46,919 bases of DNA. Origin: an uncultured Lachnospiraceae bacterium. Lineage in GTDB: Bacteria > Bacillota > Clostridia > Lachnospirales > Lachnospiraceae. Below, in pieces: positions 33,143 to 40,904 of the stretch. The notes beneath the pieces were generated by a model, which worked only from the letters and a program-made list of their open reading frames with translations, searched no databases and was not told the origin of the DNA. The position numbers and the translations under genes were made by a program. The stretch covers positions 1 through 46,919 of the forward strand of contig CAJURF010000022.1 in assembly GCA_910588825.1 (NCBI GenBank). The letters run 5' to 3'. How positions within the stretch are numbered: position 1 is the stretch's first letter; every line of letters begins with the position of its first letter.

Positions 33143-34493
33143 AAGGGAATCCCGCTTTGCGGGATTCTTCTGCCGAAGGGCGAAAACGGCGGCAGCGGAT
33201 ATCCCCCGCAGGATTCCATTGGCGCTTCTGGCACTGTCTCTGGGTCTGCGCCTGGGTCTGCCTGCAGACATTTATGCCCTGGACGAAGAACATATAATGC
33301 CAGCAGATACCCTGGACAGTGCTGTGGAGCCCCAAAGCACCATTCAGGACCCCAGCATATCTTCTGACACAGCAGAACCCACGCCGGACCCCTTCCCGAC
33401 CTCCTACTATCTGCCTGTTGAATCTAACGAAATTCCCGGATGGCCTCAGGGTCCCCAGGTACAGGCAGAGTCAGCAGTGTTGATGGATATGGACTGCGGA
33501 ATCTGTCTCTACGAAAAAAACAGCCGCCAAAGACAGTATCCGGCAAGTATAACGAAAATCATGACTGCATTACTCACCGCAGAAAATGCCAGACTCTCTG
33601 AAGTGGTCACGTTCTCAGAAAACGCCGTCTATGGCATTGAACCGGACAGCAGCCATATCGGCATTACCGCAGGAGAACAGCTCACTGTAGAGGAGAGCTT
33701 ATATGGCCTGCTTCTGGCCTCCGCCAACGAAGTAGCCATGGGTCTTGCGGAACATGTGGCCGGCTCTGTGGAAGCATTCGTGGAAATGATGAACGAAAAA
33801 GCCCAATCCCTGGGATGTCAGGACACTCATTTCGTCAATCCCCACGGACTGCACGATGAAAATCATTACGTCACCGCCTACGACATGGCACTGATTGCCA
33901 GAGCCGCTTATCAAAATCCCACATTTCGCAAGATTGCAGGTACTGCCGAGCATGAGATTCCTCCCACAAACCTGCAGGAAGAAGCCCGCTATCTGGTAAA
34001 TAATCATAAACTGTTATCAAACAGTTCCATGTACTACGACGGATGCCAGGGCGGAAAAACAGGATTTACCGACCAGGCATTGAACACACTGGTCACCTTT
34101 GCCCAGCGGGACAACCGTACCTTCGTGTGTGTGGACCTGAAAACAAACGGAACTCCCATCTACGCAGATACCGGCGCTATCCTGGATTACGGATTCACCA
34201 ATTTCTTCTGGACACAGACCGAGCTAAAAACCCCAGTGGACTTTGAAATCCCCCTCATCAGCCAGGAATACCTGTTTTACCATTGGAAAAATGCAAAATG
34301 GACTGAGACACATTCACCGGGAAAGGTTTTGCTGCCCCGGGAAGCCTCCACATCTGATTTAACCGAAAAAACAGCCATGGAACCGAACATAGCCGGCCCA
34401 TGGCGCATTGCGAGCATGTATTATTATAACGGACAATATGTGGGGCATTCCTATCAATACGAAAACCCACTGCTGAAACAATTATTACGTTGA
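33117..34493 (+). CDS. dacF: D-alanyl-D-alanine carboxypeptidase (PBP5/DacF type)
   Basis: The product is 458 aa from the ATG at 33117, where GAGG lies seven bases upstream; this start overlaps the previous gene by 26 bases. A signal helix follows at residues 30-50 (PRRIPLALLALSLGLRLG). The penicillin-binding motifs are SITK (in YPASITKIMTALL), SAN (LLASANEVA) and KTG (GGKTGFTD). The enzyme trims the terminal D-Ala from peptidoglycan stem peptides, in the cell wall or spore cortex. If the hairpin at 33147-33167 is a terminator, translation may instead start further in (for example TTG near 33219); I cannot decide. The 3' end overlaps the convergent exonuclease gene by nine bases. Confidence 0.88.
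   Translation: MKQRIRKNKRESRFAGFFCRRAKTAAADIPRRIPLALLALSLGLRLGLPADIYALDEEHIMPADTLDSAVEPQSTIQDPSISSDTAEPTPDPFPTSYYLPVESNEIPGWPQGPQVQAESAVLMDMDCGICLYEKNSRQRQYPASITKIMTALLTAENARLSEVVTFSENAVYGIEPDSSHIGITAGEQLTVEESLYGLLLASANEVAMGLAEHVAGSVEAFVEMMNEKAQSLGCQDTHFVNPHGLHDENHYVTAYDMALIARAAYQNPTFRKIAGTAEHEIPPTNLQEEARYLVNNHKLLSNSSMYYDGCQGGKTGFTDQALNTLVTFAQRDNRTFVCVDLKTNGTPIYADTGAILDYGFTNFFWTQTELKTPVDFEIPLISQEYLFYHWKNAKWTETHSPGKVLLPREASTSDLTEKTAMEPNIAGPWRIASMYYYNGQYVGHSYQYENPLLKQLLR
33147..33167 (+). terminator. Perfect 9-bp hairpin after the isomerase gene
   Basis: GAATCCCGC (33147-33155) pairs with GCGGGATTC (33159-33167) around TTT, five bases after the isomerase stop codon. The T tract is poor, and it falls inside the proposed dacF N-terminus, so its role is uncertain. 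Confidence 0.4.
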
Positions 34494-35435
34494 TTTTTTA
34501 TGGAGCCGTCTTTTGGCGCAGAGAAGTTCCTTCTTTTCCCGGATCTTCTTTGCGTCATTTGCGTCTGTAAGAGAAACGGTCTTCACAGCATAAAACTTTC
34601 CCTCATCCGTCTTCTTCATCCGCACTTTGCCCTTTAAATATCCGTGCTCCGGGCATGTGGAAATACTGAAATAATTCCTGGAATTCACAGAAAACCATCG
34701 AATCTTCTTCTTAGCCGGTTTATGGCACAGAGGACAGCGGGTGCTGCTCACCTCCCGGTCCCCGGTAGCGGCTTCCTTGCTCTGAAATTCTCTGGAAATG
34801 TACTTTTCATAATCTTCATAGTATATATGAATTTCTTCATTCTTGCACTTTGGATTCTGATATACATCAATGGAAAAATTCCTGTGTATACATTCCTCCT
34901 CAATTTTCCCAAATATTTTTGCCGCATAGCGCGCATCCGCCAAAGCCCTGTGAAACGTCTCGTTCTTCTTGATTTTCAAAAAGTCAACGGCATATTCCAG
35001 AGATTTGCGCGATGAATCGTTTTCATACTGCAAATTAAATAATTTCTGTATATCATAGTATTCTATAGGCCCAGGCAGCATTTCTTCCATGTCATAGTAC
35101 TTTAGATTCCTCTGTAACTCCAGCAAATCCTGGTTTCCCCAGCTGCAAAATCGATAATCCCCTCCACACCACTGGAAAAATCGGTAAACCAGGTCCGGAA
35201 ACGGCATCCCATTGGCCAGACTTCTGTAATCCATATGAATGATCTCACGGGTATGGCTGTGAATCCAATGGTACACCTGTGGCTTGACAATGCCGTGGAA
35301 TTCATCCACGATTTCCCGGCTGCTATTCAGTTTCACCGCACCGATCTCAATAATCTCAAAGGGCAGGCGTACATCCTCTTCCTGCTTCCCCCCCGGACAT
35401 TGATTCCATTCCAAATCAAAAACAATATACTTCAT
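34485..35435 (-). CDS. DEDDh-type 3'-5' exonuclease
   Basis: The product is 316 aa. The start is the ATG at 35435, since the longer frame would need a TTG and lies over promoter elements. The exonuclease core has FDLEWNQ (first acidic motif), the middle acidic residues in HSHTREII, and HRALADARYAAKIF (the His and Asp of the DEDDh class). It is related to KapD/ERI-1-like and PolC epsilon-type exonucleases. A C-terminal 110-residue segment with CPLCHKPAKKK and CPEHGYLKGKVRM forms a small zinc-ribbon-like region, which may bind RNA. It probably degrades or trims short RNA or DNA. Its 3' end overlaps convergent dacF by nine bases. Confidence 0.85.
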   Translation of the reverse strand: MKYIVFDLEWNQCPGGKQEEDVRLPFEIIEIGAVKLNSSREIVDEFHGIVKPQVYHWIHSHTREIIHMDYRSLANGMPFPDLVYRFFQWCGGDYRFCSWGNQDLLELQRNLKYYDMEEMLPGPIEYYDIQKLFNLQYENDSSRKSLEYAVDFLKIKKNETFHRALADARYAAKIFGKIEEECIHRNFSIDVYQNPKCKNEEIHIYYEDYEKYISREFQSKEAATGDREVSSTRCPLCHKPAKKKIRWFSVNSRNYFSISTCPEHGYLKGKVRMKKTDEGKFYAVKTVSLTDANDAKKIREKKELLCAKRRLHKKST

Positions 35436-35442
35436 AGTTACT

Positions 35443-35471
35443 ATTGTACATGATTCCCGGGCAGAGTGCAA
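35443..35471 (-). promoter_or_regulatory. Promoter of the exonuclease gene, predicted leaderless transcript
   Basis: On the minus strand, TTGCAC (35471-35466), 17 bp, TACAAT (35448-35443), then only seven bases to the ATG at 35435. Transcription would therefore start at or near the start codon, and no ribosome binding site precedes it. Confidence 0.55.
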
Positions 35472-35559
35472 CAAAGAGTGAACAATAACACTTTTTTACG
35501 TAAATTTTTTCCAGAATTGTTTTTAGGAATTTTTTTTCATTTATTTTGGTATCTATTTT

Positions 35560-35588
35560 TTGCATCGTATAAAAATTTTTAGTAGGAT
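35560..35588 (+). promoter_or_regulatory. Promoter candidate for the 76-aa gene
   Basis: TTGCAT (35560-35565), 17 bp, TAGGAT (35583-35588), about 55 bases before the ATG at 35643, in a T-rich upstream region. Confidence 0.5.
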
Positions 35589-35642
35589 CAAGAAAATACG
35601 GGAAAGAAGCACAGGACGAAGGATAGAAAGGAGCACAGGAAA

Positions 35643-35873
35643 ATGGAAGAATTGTATGAAATTATGCGGGATTTACTGGAATTGGAGTATGACCAGCAGT
35701 CATTGCTGCACATCCTGAATATGTTAGAGCATACATACAGCAAAAACCCAAAAAAGGAAGCCGCCCTGGTTTCCAACGCCGCTGGATATTATCTGACGAA
35801 TCTGCAAAGAGAGCTGCGGGCAGTTATCGGACGGATGGATAGATATCTGGCTGAGAACGCGAAGAAAAGATGA
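35643..35873 (+). CDS. Small helical protein, unknown function
   Basis: The product is 76 aa, with AAAGGAG (about 35629-35634) preceding the ATG. It is nearly all alpha-helical: EELYEIMRDLLELEYDQQ, then LLHILNMLEHTYS, and AAGYYLTNLQRELRAVIGRMD. Two or three helices with an acidic front and a basic tail (ENAKKR) suggest a small helical bundle or a partner-binding protein. I do not recognise the family. It converges with the XRE regulator gene at 35915, 41 bases apart. Its own good promoter and ribosome binding site argue that it is real. Confidence 0.6.
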   Translation: MEELYEIMRDLLELEYDQQSLLHILNMLEHTYSKNPKKEAALVSNAAGYYLTNLQRELRAVIGRMDRYLAENAKKR

Positions 35874-35914
35874 AAAAATGGCAGCTGCATGATGGAAATG
35901 TTAAATGCGGCTGC

Positions 35915-36139
35915 CTATTCCTTGGGATATTTGGTTCTCACATTGCTGGCCCCTGTAATATAATCCATGGACACATTATAAAATCTGGCCAGAATCATAA
36001 TGTTGTCAATAGGAATCCTGATCTTTCCGGATTCATAGTCTGCATAAGTCCGCTGGCCCACATGAAGCAGGTCAGCTACCTTTTGCTGTGTCAGGAAACG
36101 TTCCTCCCGGATTTCCCTGATTCTCTCATTGTATTTCAT
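35915..36139 (-). CDS. Minimal XRE-family repressor
   Basis: The product is 74 aa. The start at 36139 is chosen because GAGGTG lies seven bases upstream; a GTG three codons earlier is possible. The helix-turn-helix takes most of the length: IREIREERFLTQQKVADLL, then VGQRTYADYESGKIRIPIDN and a closing helix LARFYNVSMDYITG. It has no extra sensor domain, like Cro or SinR DNA-binding heads. It is divergent from the secreted-protein genes at 36287 and 37424, and a perfect palindrome lies between their -35 and -10 elements, so it probably represses them. A 6-bp GC hairpin (36160-36174) lies in its own leader. Confidence 0.85.
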   Translation of the reverse strand: MKYNERIREIREERFLTQQKVADLLHVGQRTYADYESGKIRIPIDNIMILARFYNVSMDYITGASNVRTKYPKE

Positions 36140-36207
36140 ATACTTCACCTCTTGAAAGCGCGGCTGGCAGCCGCCTTAGATTAGTATAAGAAAAAATCGA
36201 GAATACA

Positions 36208-36236
36208 TTGACAAATAGAGTTATAAACTCTAAAAT
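36208..36236 (+). promoter_or_regulatory. Promoter with a palindromic operator in its spacer
   Basis: TTGACA (36208-36213), 17 bp, TAAAAT (36231-36236) is a near-consensus promoter for the secreted-protein gene at 36287. The spacer holds TAGAGTTATAAACTCTA (36216-36232), a perfect 7-3-7 palindrome reaching into the -10. A dimeric repressor bound there would block polymerase; the divergent XRE protein is the obvious candidate. Confidence 0.75.
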
Positions 36237-36286
36237 ATATATTATGAATGTTTAAAGTCAATTTAAAAAACCAGGAGGAATGACTA

Positions 36287-37411
36287 ATGAGCAAAAAACT
36301 AATTACCCCAATGCTGCTTGCAGTGCTATTAACTGCCTGCAGCCTTCATTATGGCATGACAGCGTCTGCTTCGGAAATCGACGGCACTCCCTCCCCTGTC
36401 CCAGATATAGCATCTGCGGCAGATAACGCTCTGTATTGGATCAACGAAGGTACAACGTACCGTTCAGGGGCCGCCTTGCAATTTTACGCCACCGGCGCTG
36501 GTTATGGGCCCAAAGAACCGCAGGAACTGAATCCGGTAAATAAGTCAACCCGATATATCCCTGTCAGCTGGAAGGTATCAACAAAAAGCCAGAGCGGCAC
36601 ACGCAGTGCAAAAGGTACATGGCGTAAATATACTGAAGAAACAACCCGTTTTGGGAAAAGAGAATATCGATTCAGGGCATCTTTTACTTTAAAAACGGTA
36701 GGTTCAGTTTCTGTTCCTTATAAATTAAAAGTGACCTACAAAAAACAAGTTTATAATGGAACTAAAAAGTCGTGGCAAGACAGTGGAAATCACGCTTATA
36801 AAAGTGTCGATTTTTATATTAGGAATACAGCAACGCCAACTGTAATTTCAAGGCCAGGAGGAGTATCTATATATCCAAGCAATACTCCCGTACTTTCAAT
36901 CAAAAACAACAGTAAAATAGAAGTTGGCTCTAAAAAGCAATTGAAAGTCAGCAATCTTTCCACCAGACCAATCTTTTCTTCGTCAGACAAAAAAGTTGCC
37001 AAAATAAACAAAAAAACCGGAGAAATTACAGCCCTTAAAGCTGGTACTGCGATCATAACAGTGAAAGCTCCGGCAATCGGACAATATGATGGATACTGGG
37101 ACAGCATCAGCATAAGAGCGGTTCCCAAAACTATCAGGATAACATCCGCTGTTTCGAGAAAAAAGGGACGTTTGACAATTAAAGGAACTGCTTCTAGTAA
37201 AAATATTACTGGATATAAAATTCAATATCAATATTCATTTGGAGATATTAATACGGTTGTCGTAAAATCCAATAAAATACTAAATCATACAATTAAAGGA
37301 CTGAAATCCGGAAAACGGTGCCGAGCCAGAGTATGTGCTTTTAAAAAGGTAAAAGGTAAGATTTTCAGCGGCTATTACAGCCACTGGGCAGACGCTGGCA
37401 AAATAAGATAA
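36287..37411 (+). CDS. Secreted protein with one copy of an unrecognised module, a Big2 domain and a C-terminal Fn3-like part
   Basis: The product is 374 aa with AGGAGGAAT before the ATG. The N-terminus carries an export signal; LLTAC at residues 14-18 fits a lipobox, so it may be lipid-anchored (the second gene lacks this). Residues 39-181 are a module marked by TTYRSGAALQFYATGAGYGP and QELNP, and ending in VDFYIRNT. A Big2 immunoglobulin-like domain follows (about 200-282, with KKVAKINKKTGEITALKAGT), then a beta-rich tail with a Lys/Arg-rich character. No cell-wall sorting signal is present. The same module occurs twice in the next gene. The role is unknown; surface adhesion or scaffold is a guess. 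Confidence 0.75.
   Translation: MSKKLITPMLLAVLLTACSLHYGMTASASEIDGTPSPVPDIASAADNALYWINEGTTYRSGAALQFYATGAGYGPKEPQELNPVNKSTRYIPVSWKVSTKSQSGTRSAKGTWRKYTEETTRFGKREYRFRASFTLKTVGSVSVPYKLKVTYKKQVYNGTKKSWQDSGNHAYKSVDFYIRNTATPTVISRPGGVSIYPSNTPVLSIKNNSKIEVGSKKQLKVSNLSTRPIFSSSDKKVAKINKKTGEITALKAGTAIITVKAPAIGQYDGYWDSISIRAVPKTIRITSAVSRKKGRLTIKGTASSKNITGYKIQYQYSFGDINTVVVKSNKILNHTIKGLKSGKRCRARVCAFKKVKGKIFSGYYSHWADAGKIR
36401..36829 (+). repeat. Module copy 1 (protein 1)
   Basis: About 143 codons, from PDIASAADNALYW to VDFYIRN. The core ATGAGYGPKEPQELNP is shared with copies 2 and 3. It is the most divergent of the three at both DNA and protein level. Confidence 0.7.
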
Positions 37412-37423
37412 GGAGGACTGCTC

Positions 37424-39130
37424 ATGAAAAAGAATTTAAATTCCAAATTGCTGCCATGGATGCTGCTGGTATCTACGATATCCGCAAGCACTCAGATTCA
37501 TATCATACATGCCGCATCAGAAAATTCATTTTCTGAACCGCCAGCTTCTTATTTAGAAGAAGAAAATCAGGAAAACACATCAACTCTTTCTCCAGATGCA
37601 GTATCAGAAATGGATAATGGTCTATTCTGGATTGACGAAGGTACCACTTATCGCTCAGGCGCTGTTTTACAATTCTACGCCACCGGCGCCGGTTATGGAC
37701 CCGAAGAACCGCAGGAACTGAATCCAATAGACCAATCTGTCAGATATATTCCAATGGACTGGTGTGTTGCTTCCACAAGTTCCTCTGGTTCCGAAACCAG
37801 CATAACAGGTGTTTGGACAGAGTATTCCGAAGTTACCTCCGGACAAACTTATGAAGATAAGGACACACATGAAGAATACTATAAGCCGGGTGAGTATCGT
37901 TTTAAGGATTCTTTCTGCCTAAATACAACCAGTACGTCTTCCGTGCCTTTCACACTGACAGTGAATTATCAAAAACAGGTTTATGACGGACAGACAGATG
38001 AATGGCAAAACAGCACCACTGCTGTGTCAAAAAGCGTGAATTTTTATATCAGAAATGTGGATACTCCCGTTTCACCAGTCCCACCCGCAGCCCCGGATAT
38101 TGCGTCCGAAGCAGATAATGGTCTGTTCTGGATTGATGCAGGCGTTACCTACCGTTCAGGCGCCACTTTACACTTTTATGCCACCGGCGCCGGTTATGGG
38201 CCCGAAGAACCGCAGGAACTGAATCCAATAGACCAATCCGTCAGATATGTTCCAGTAAACTGGAATGTTGCTTCCACAAGCGCTTCTGTCTCTGGCAGCC
38301 AAAATACAAAAGGAGCTTGGGCAGATTATACCGAAGCCAATCACACCTCAGGCGAATATCGCTTTAAAGGTTCCTTTAGCTGCAAGACAACTGGTTCATC
38401 TTCGGTCCCTTTTATACTGACAGTAAATTATCAAAAACAAGTTTATGACGGAGCCAATGGTATATGGCGCAACAGTAGCTCTACGGTTTCTCGAAAGGTG
38501 TATTTTTACATAAAAAATACGGAAAGTGTCCCTCTCAAACCAGCTCCTTATAAATTCAGACTTTATATAGATAATAACAAAGCTAATAACAGCAAAATTG
38601 AAGCTGCTTCAAAACATCAATTGAGGCTTGATGGCGCACTATTACCCTCCAAAGTCTCGTTTACATCTTCAAATAAAAAAATAGCGAAAGTTAATAAGAA
38701 AACCGGAAAAATTACTGCTTTAAAAGCCGGAACAGCAACCATTACCGTCAAATCCCCTGCAACGAAGAAATACCAGGCATTTTCCAAAAAAATAAAAATA
38801 AAAGTTATTCCCAAACCTGTCCGGCTAAAACCAATACGCTATACGCAGACAGGCCATCCTATTATTAAAAGTACAAAAGCAACCAGAGGAAATACTGGAT
38901 ATATTATTCAATACACCCAGTTTGGTACTACCCGTTCGATTAAAGTAAAACAGAAAGGTGCTTTGAATTATACTTTAAAAAAGGTAACTCCCGGGTCATT
39001 CTTTTCTTATAGCGTATGCGCTTACAGAAAAGTTGGAAATACCACCTATAAAGGAAAGATGTCCGTTCCTACCTGGGTAGTTACTCCAAGACCAGCAACT
39101 CCAACTCCATATATAAGGAGTCTAATATAA
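37424..39130 (+). CDS. Secreted protein with two copies of the module, a Big2 domain and a C-terminal Fn3-like part
   Basis: The product is 568 aa and follows the first secreted gene by 12 bases, with AAGGAGG in the gap, so both come from the same promoter. A signal peptide (LLPWMLLVSTISAST, cleavage probably near IHAAS) is present, without a lipobox. Module A is residues 59-211, module B residues 224-365, joined by a Pro-rich linker (TPVSPVPPAAPDIAS). Big2 is about 385-463, with KKIAKVNKKTGKITALKAGT, and the tail ends in TPRPATPTPYIRSLI. Gene order and domain order match the neighbour, so it arose by duplication plus an internal copy. The function is unknown. Confidence 0.75.
   Translation: MKKNLNSKLLPWMLLVSTISASTQIHIIHAASENSFSEPPASYLEEENQENTSTLSPDAVSEMDNGLFWIDEGTTYRSGAVLQFYATGAGYGPEEPQELNPIDQSVRYIPMDWCVASTSSSGSETSITGVWTEYSEVTSGQTYEDKDTHEEYYKPGEYRFKDSFCLNTTSTSSVPFTLTVNYQKQVYDGQTDEWQNSTTAVSKSVNFYIRNVDTPVSPVPPAAPDIASEADNGLFWIDAGVTYRSGATLHFYATGAGYGPEEPQELNPIDQSVRYVPVNWNVASTSASVSGSQNTKGAWADYTEANHTSGEYRFKGSFSCKTTGSSSVPFILTVNYQKQVYDGANGIWRNSSSTVSRKVYFYIKNTESVPLKPAPYKFRLYIDNNKANNSKIEAASKHQLRLDGALLPSKVSFTSSNKKIAKVNKKTGKITALKAGTATITVKSPATKKYQAFSKKIKIKVIPKPVRLKPIRYTQTGHPIIKSTKATRGNTGYIIQYTQFGTTRSIKVKQKGALNYTLKKVTPGSFFSYSVCAYRKVGNTTYKGKMSVPTWVVTPRPATPTPYIRSLI
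37598..38056 (+). repeat. Module copy 2 (protein 2, A)
   Basis: About 153 codons. A core of about 75 bases (37676-37748) around ATGAGYGPEEPQELNPIDQS is almost identical to copy 3. This copy has a longer insert (SGQTYEDKDTHEEYYKPGEY). Confidence 0.7.
38093..38518 (+). repeat. Module copy 3 (protein 2, B)
   Basis: About 142 codons. Shares long runs with copy 2, including LNPIDQSVRYVPVNW versus LNPIDQSVRYIPMDW and VNYQKQVYDG in both, which suggests a recent internal duplication. Confidence 0.7.
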
Positions 39131-39177
39131 TTTCTATATTCCACATATTCGGAGCTGCGCTAAGGCCTTTAAAAATT

Positions 39178-39213
39178 GAACCGGGGCAAACCATGAATTA
39201 GACGCCTCGGTTC
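39178..39213 (+). terminator. Terminator after the secreted-protein operon
   Basis: GAACCGGGGC (39178-39187) pairs with GCCTCGGTTC (39204-39213) with one mismatch, about 50 bases after the stop and followed by ATTTCTTTCC. Confidence 0.5.
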
Positions 39214-39320
39214 ATTTCTTTCCATTATATTTTAAAGGGGTTACTGGATTAAAGGGCCGTAGAAAAATATCCTGCGCAGTCTGTATCAGCTGCTTTTCCT
39301 GCAGCTACTAAAGCAAGAAA

Positions 39321-39560
39321 GGCTTTTATGTCTATGCAAAACCAAACAAATGTGATCCCAAAACCGTGGTAAAATATATTGGGCGTTACCTCGGACGACC
39401 CGTGATCGCCACTTCCTGGATTGACCAGTACGATGGCGACTTTGTCACTTTCCATTATAACCGGCGCGAAGATGATGCCTATGCGGAAGAAATACTTCCT
39501 GTTATGGAATTCATTGAACGCCTCATCCGCCATATCCCTGAAAAGTATTACAAAATGATC
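39321..39560 (+). pseudogene. Fragment of an IS91-family transposase
   Basis: Residues read as GFYVYAKPNKCDPKTVVKYI, then GRYLGRPVIATSWID, YDGDFVTFHYNRREDD and HIPEKYYKMIH, the central part of IS91-like Y2 transposases. There is no start, no N-terminal zinc finger and no C-terminus; an in-frame stop lies before GFYVY. Upstream bases (about 39261-39320) may carry an earlier piece in another frame (RKNILRSLYQLLF). The coding similarity ends abruptly near 39560, where the nucleotidyltransferase remnant begins on the other strand. Confidence 0.65.
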
Positions 39561-39732
39561 CATTTCTTCATTTGGTAAATCTACCAGAATCATAATATCA
39601 CTATCAGAATCTTCTGTATAATCCCCTCTTTCATAAGAACCATAAAGAATCATGCTTTATAAATGTGAACCATATATATTTCTGTATCTCTGCTAAGTAT
39701 TGTGGTAATAGTGCCTGGATTGTTTTGGGCAT
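39561..39732 (-). pseudogene. Broken MntA-like nucleotidyltransferase gene
   Basis: On the minus strand from the ATG at 39732 the frame reads MPKTIQALLPQYLAEIQK; a one-base shift is then needed to continue IYGSHL, a stop codon TAA, then SMILYGSYERGDYTEDSDSD and IMILVDLPNEE. This is the N-terminal nucleotidyltransferase motif GSxxRG-x(n)-DxDI of MntA/MNT-type antitoxins. So the gene has a frameshift, a nonsense codon and truncation at the transposase junction. No HepT-like partner is intact nearby. Confidence 0.65.
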
Positions 39733-40192
39733 GGCGTTCCTACTTGGAATGAATTTTCAAATACGCTCCAGTATTACAGCAAATTTAAAAAATATTTCTC
39801 ATTTTTACCTCTATTTTTCTGGTAAAAAATATATCCGGCATCTTCATCCGTTCCCCTTTCAATGAAACTGCGTTGATACATCCCTTCTAAAAAAGTATTA
39901 AAATAATCATATCATATCTTTCCCTATAAATCATCTGTTATTATAGCTGTATGTCTATTGAAACCATCTGTATCTTTTATGAACTAACAACCAATAAACG
40001 CATTATTAATAAGCTTTCAGCGTCTGAACATACCTTAACCGAAGTCCCCAAACCAGACAGCGGAAACTCCCCAATTAAGGAGCTGTGGGAAAACAACTGG
40101 CCACATCTTGGCTTATCTATTTCTACCAGCGTCGGCTGTGCTTTTTGACCTGTACAATCTGTAGCCGTTATTTTGCTGTACCTCCTAAAACC
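39733..40192. other. Region without a supported gene
   Basis: An AT-rich stretch of about 460 bases beside the transposase and nucleotidyltransferase remnants. Short open frames exist (for example 65 codons at 39951-40148 on the plus strand and a 33-codon frame on the minus strand near 39875), but none has a recognisable domain, and neighbours give no support. It is probably decayed mobile-element DNA. Confidence 0.4.
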
Positions 40193-40230
40193 AAAAAAAG
40201 AGGAACAGGTACACACATACCCATTCCCCT
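40193..40230 (-). terminator. Terminator of the rubrerythrin gene
   Basis: On the minus strand, AGGGGAA and TTCCTCT form the base of a stem with an upper GTA/TAC pair and run into seven T's, about 30 bases after the rubrerythrin stop. Confidence 0.75.
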
Positions 40231-40259
40231 ATAAAGCCTTATTTTATACAGTTTTCTTC

Positions 40260-40802
40260 TTAACCAAAGTATCTGTCCAGAAGTCCCTTCAGAGCTTTTC
40301 CGTGTCTAGCCTCGTCACGAGCCATCTCATGTACTGTGTCATGGATAGCGTCCAGGTTAGCTGCCTTTGCACGTTTTGCAAGGTCTGTTTTTCCAGCTGT
40401 AGCGCCGTTTTCAGCCTCTACTCTCATCTCAAGGTTTTTCTTTGTGCTGTCTGTAACAACTTCGCCCAGCAGTTCTGCAAATTTTGCAGCATGTTCTGCT
40501 TCTTCATATGCAGCTTTTTCCCAGTACAGACCGATTTCCGGATAGCCTTCTCTGTGTGCAACTCTTGCCATAGCCAGGTACATACCAACTTCTGAGCACT
40601 CTCCGTTGAAGTTTGCTCTTAAATCTGCCATGATGTCTTCGCTGGCGCCTTTTGCCACACCAACAACATGCTCTGCTGCCCAGCTCATTTCGCCTTCCTG
40701 TTTTACAAATTTTTCAGCGGGTGCTTTACATACAGGACATGCTTCCGGAGCAGCGTCGCCTTCATGAACATACCCACATACACTACATACAAATTTAGCC
40801 AT
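40260..40802 (-). CDS. Reverse-order rubrerythrin (rubredoxin domain first), peroxide reductase
   Basis: The product is 180 aa. The rubredoxin-like domain is at the N-terminus (FVCSVCGYVHEGDAAPEACP then VCKAP), followed by the four-helix diiron domain, with the ligands in NGECSEVGMYLAMA, EEAEHAAKFAE and RDEARHGKAL. This order is that of reverse rubrerythrins of Clostridia, which use NADH-derived electrons to reduce hydrogen peroxide (and oxygen) and are strongly PerR-controlled. AGGAGAAAT precedes the ATG. It stands immediately downstream of the perR gene, with its own promoter whose -35 overlaps the perR stop codon. Confidence 0.93.
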   Translation of the reverse strand: MAKFVCSVCGYVHEGDAAPEACPVCKAPAEKFVKQEGEMSWAAEHVVGVAKGASEDIMADLRANFNGECSEVGMYLAMARVAHREGYPEIGLYWEKAAYEEAEHAAKFAELLGEVVTDSTKKNLEMRVEAENGATAGKTDLAKRAKAANLDAIHDTVHEMARDEARHGKALKGLLDRYFG

Positions 40803-40857
40803 TTTTATTTCTCCTTTTTGTATTAAAAATTAACCTATTGCTACCCAATTTAATAAT

Positions 40858-40904
40858 AGTAATTATTACTGTCATACTCTACCATATAAGCCTGTTTTTG
40901 TCAA
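40858..40904 (-). promoter_or_regulatory. Rubrerythrin promoter with Fur/PerR-type operator
   Basis: On the minus strand TTGACA (40904-40899), 17 bp, TAGAGT (40881-40876), followed by AGTAATTATTACT (40858-40870), a perfect 6-1-6 inverted repeat centred on 40864 and covering the predicted start site. The perR promoter has the same layout and a related operator. Confidence 0.72.

Noticed and set aside
39249..39653. 134-codon minus-strand frame as an intact nucleotidyltransferase
   Set aside because: Only the first 30 or so residues fit the family; the rest is antisense to the transposase fragment.
39951..40148. 65-codon plus-strand frame
   Set aside because: No ribosome binding site or recognisable domain, and it lies in degraded DNA; an overlapping frame on the other strand is equally long.
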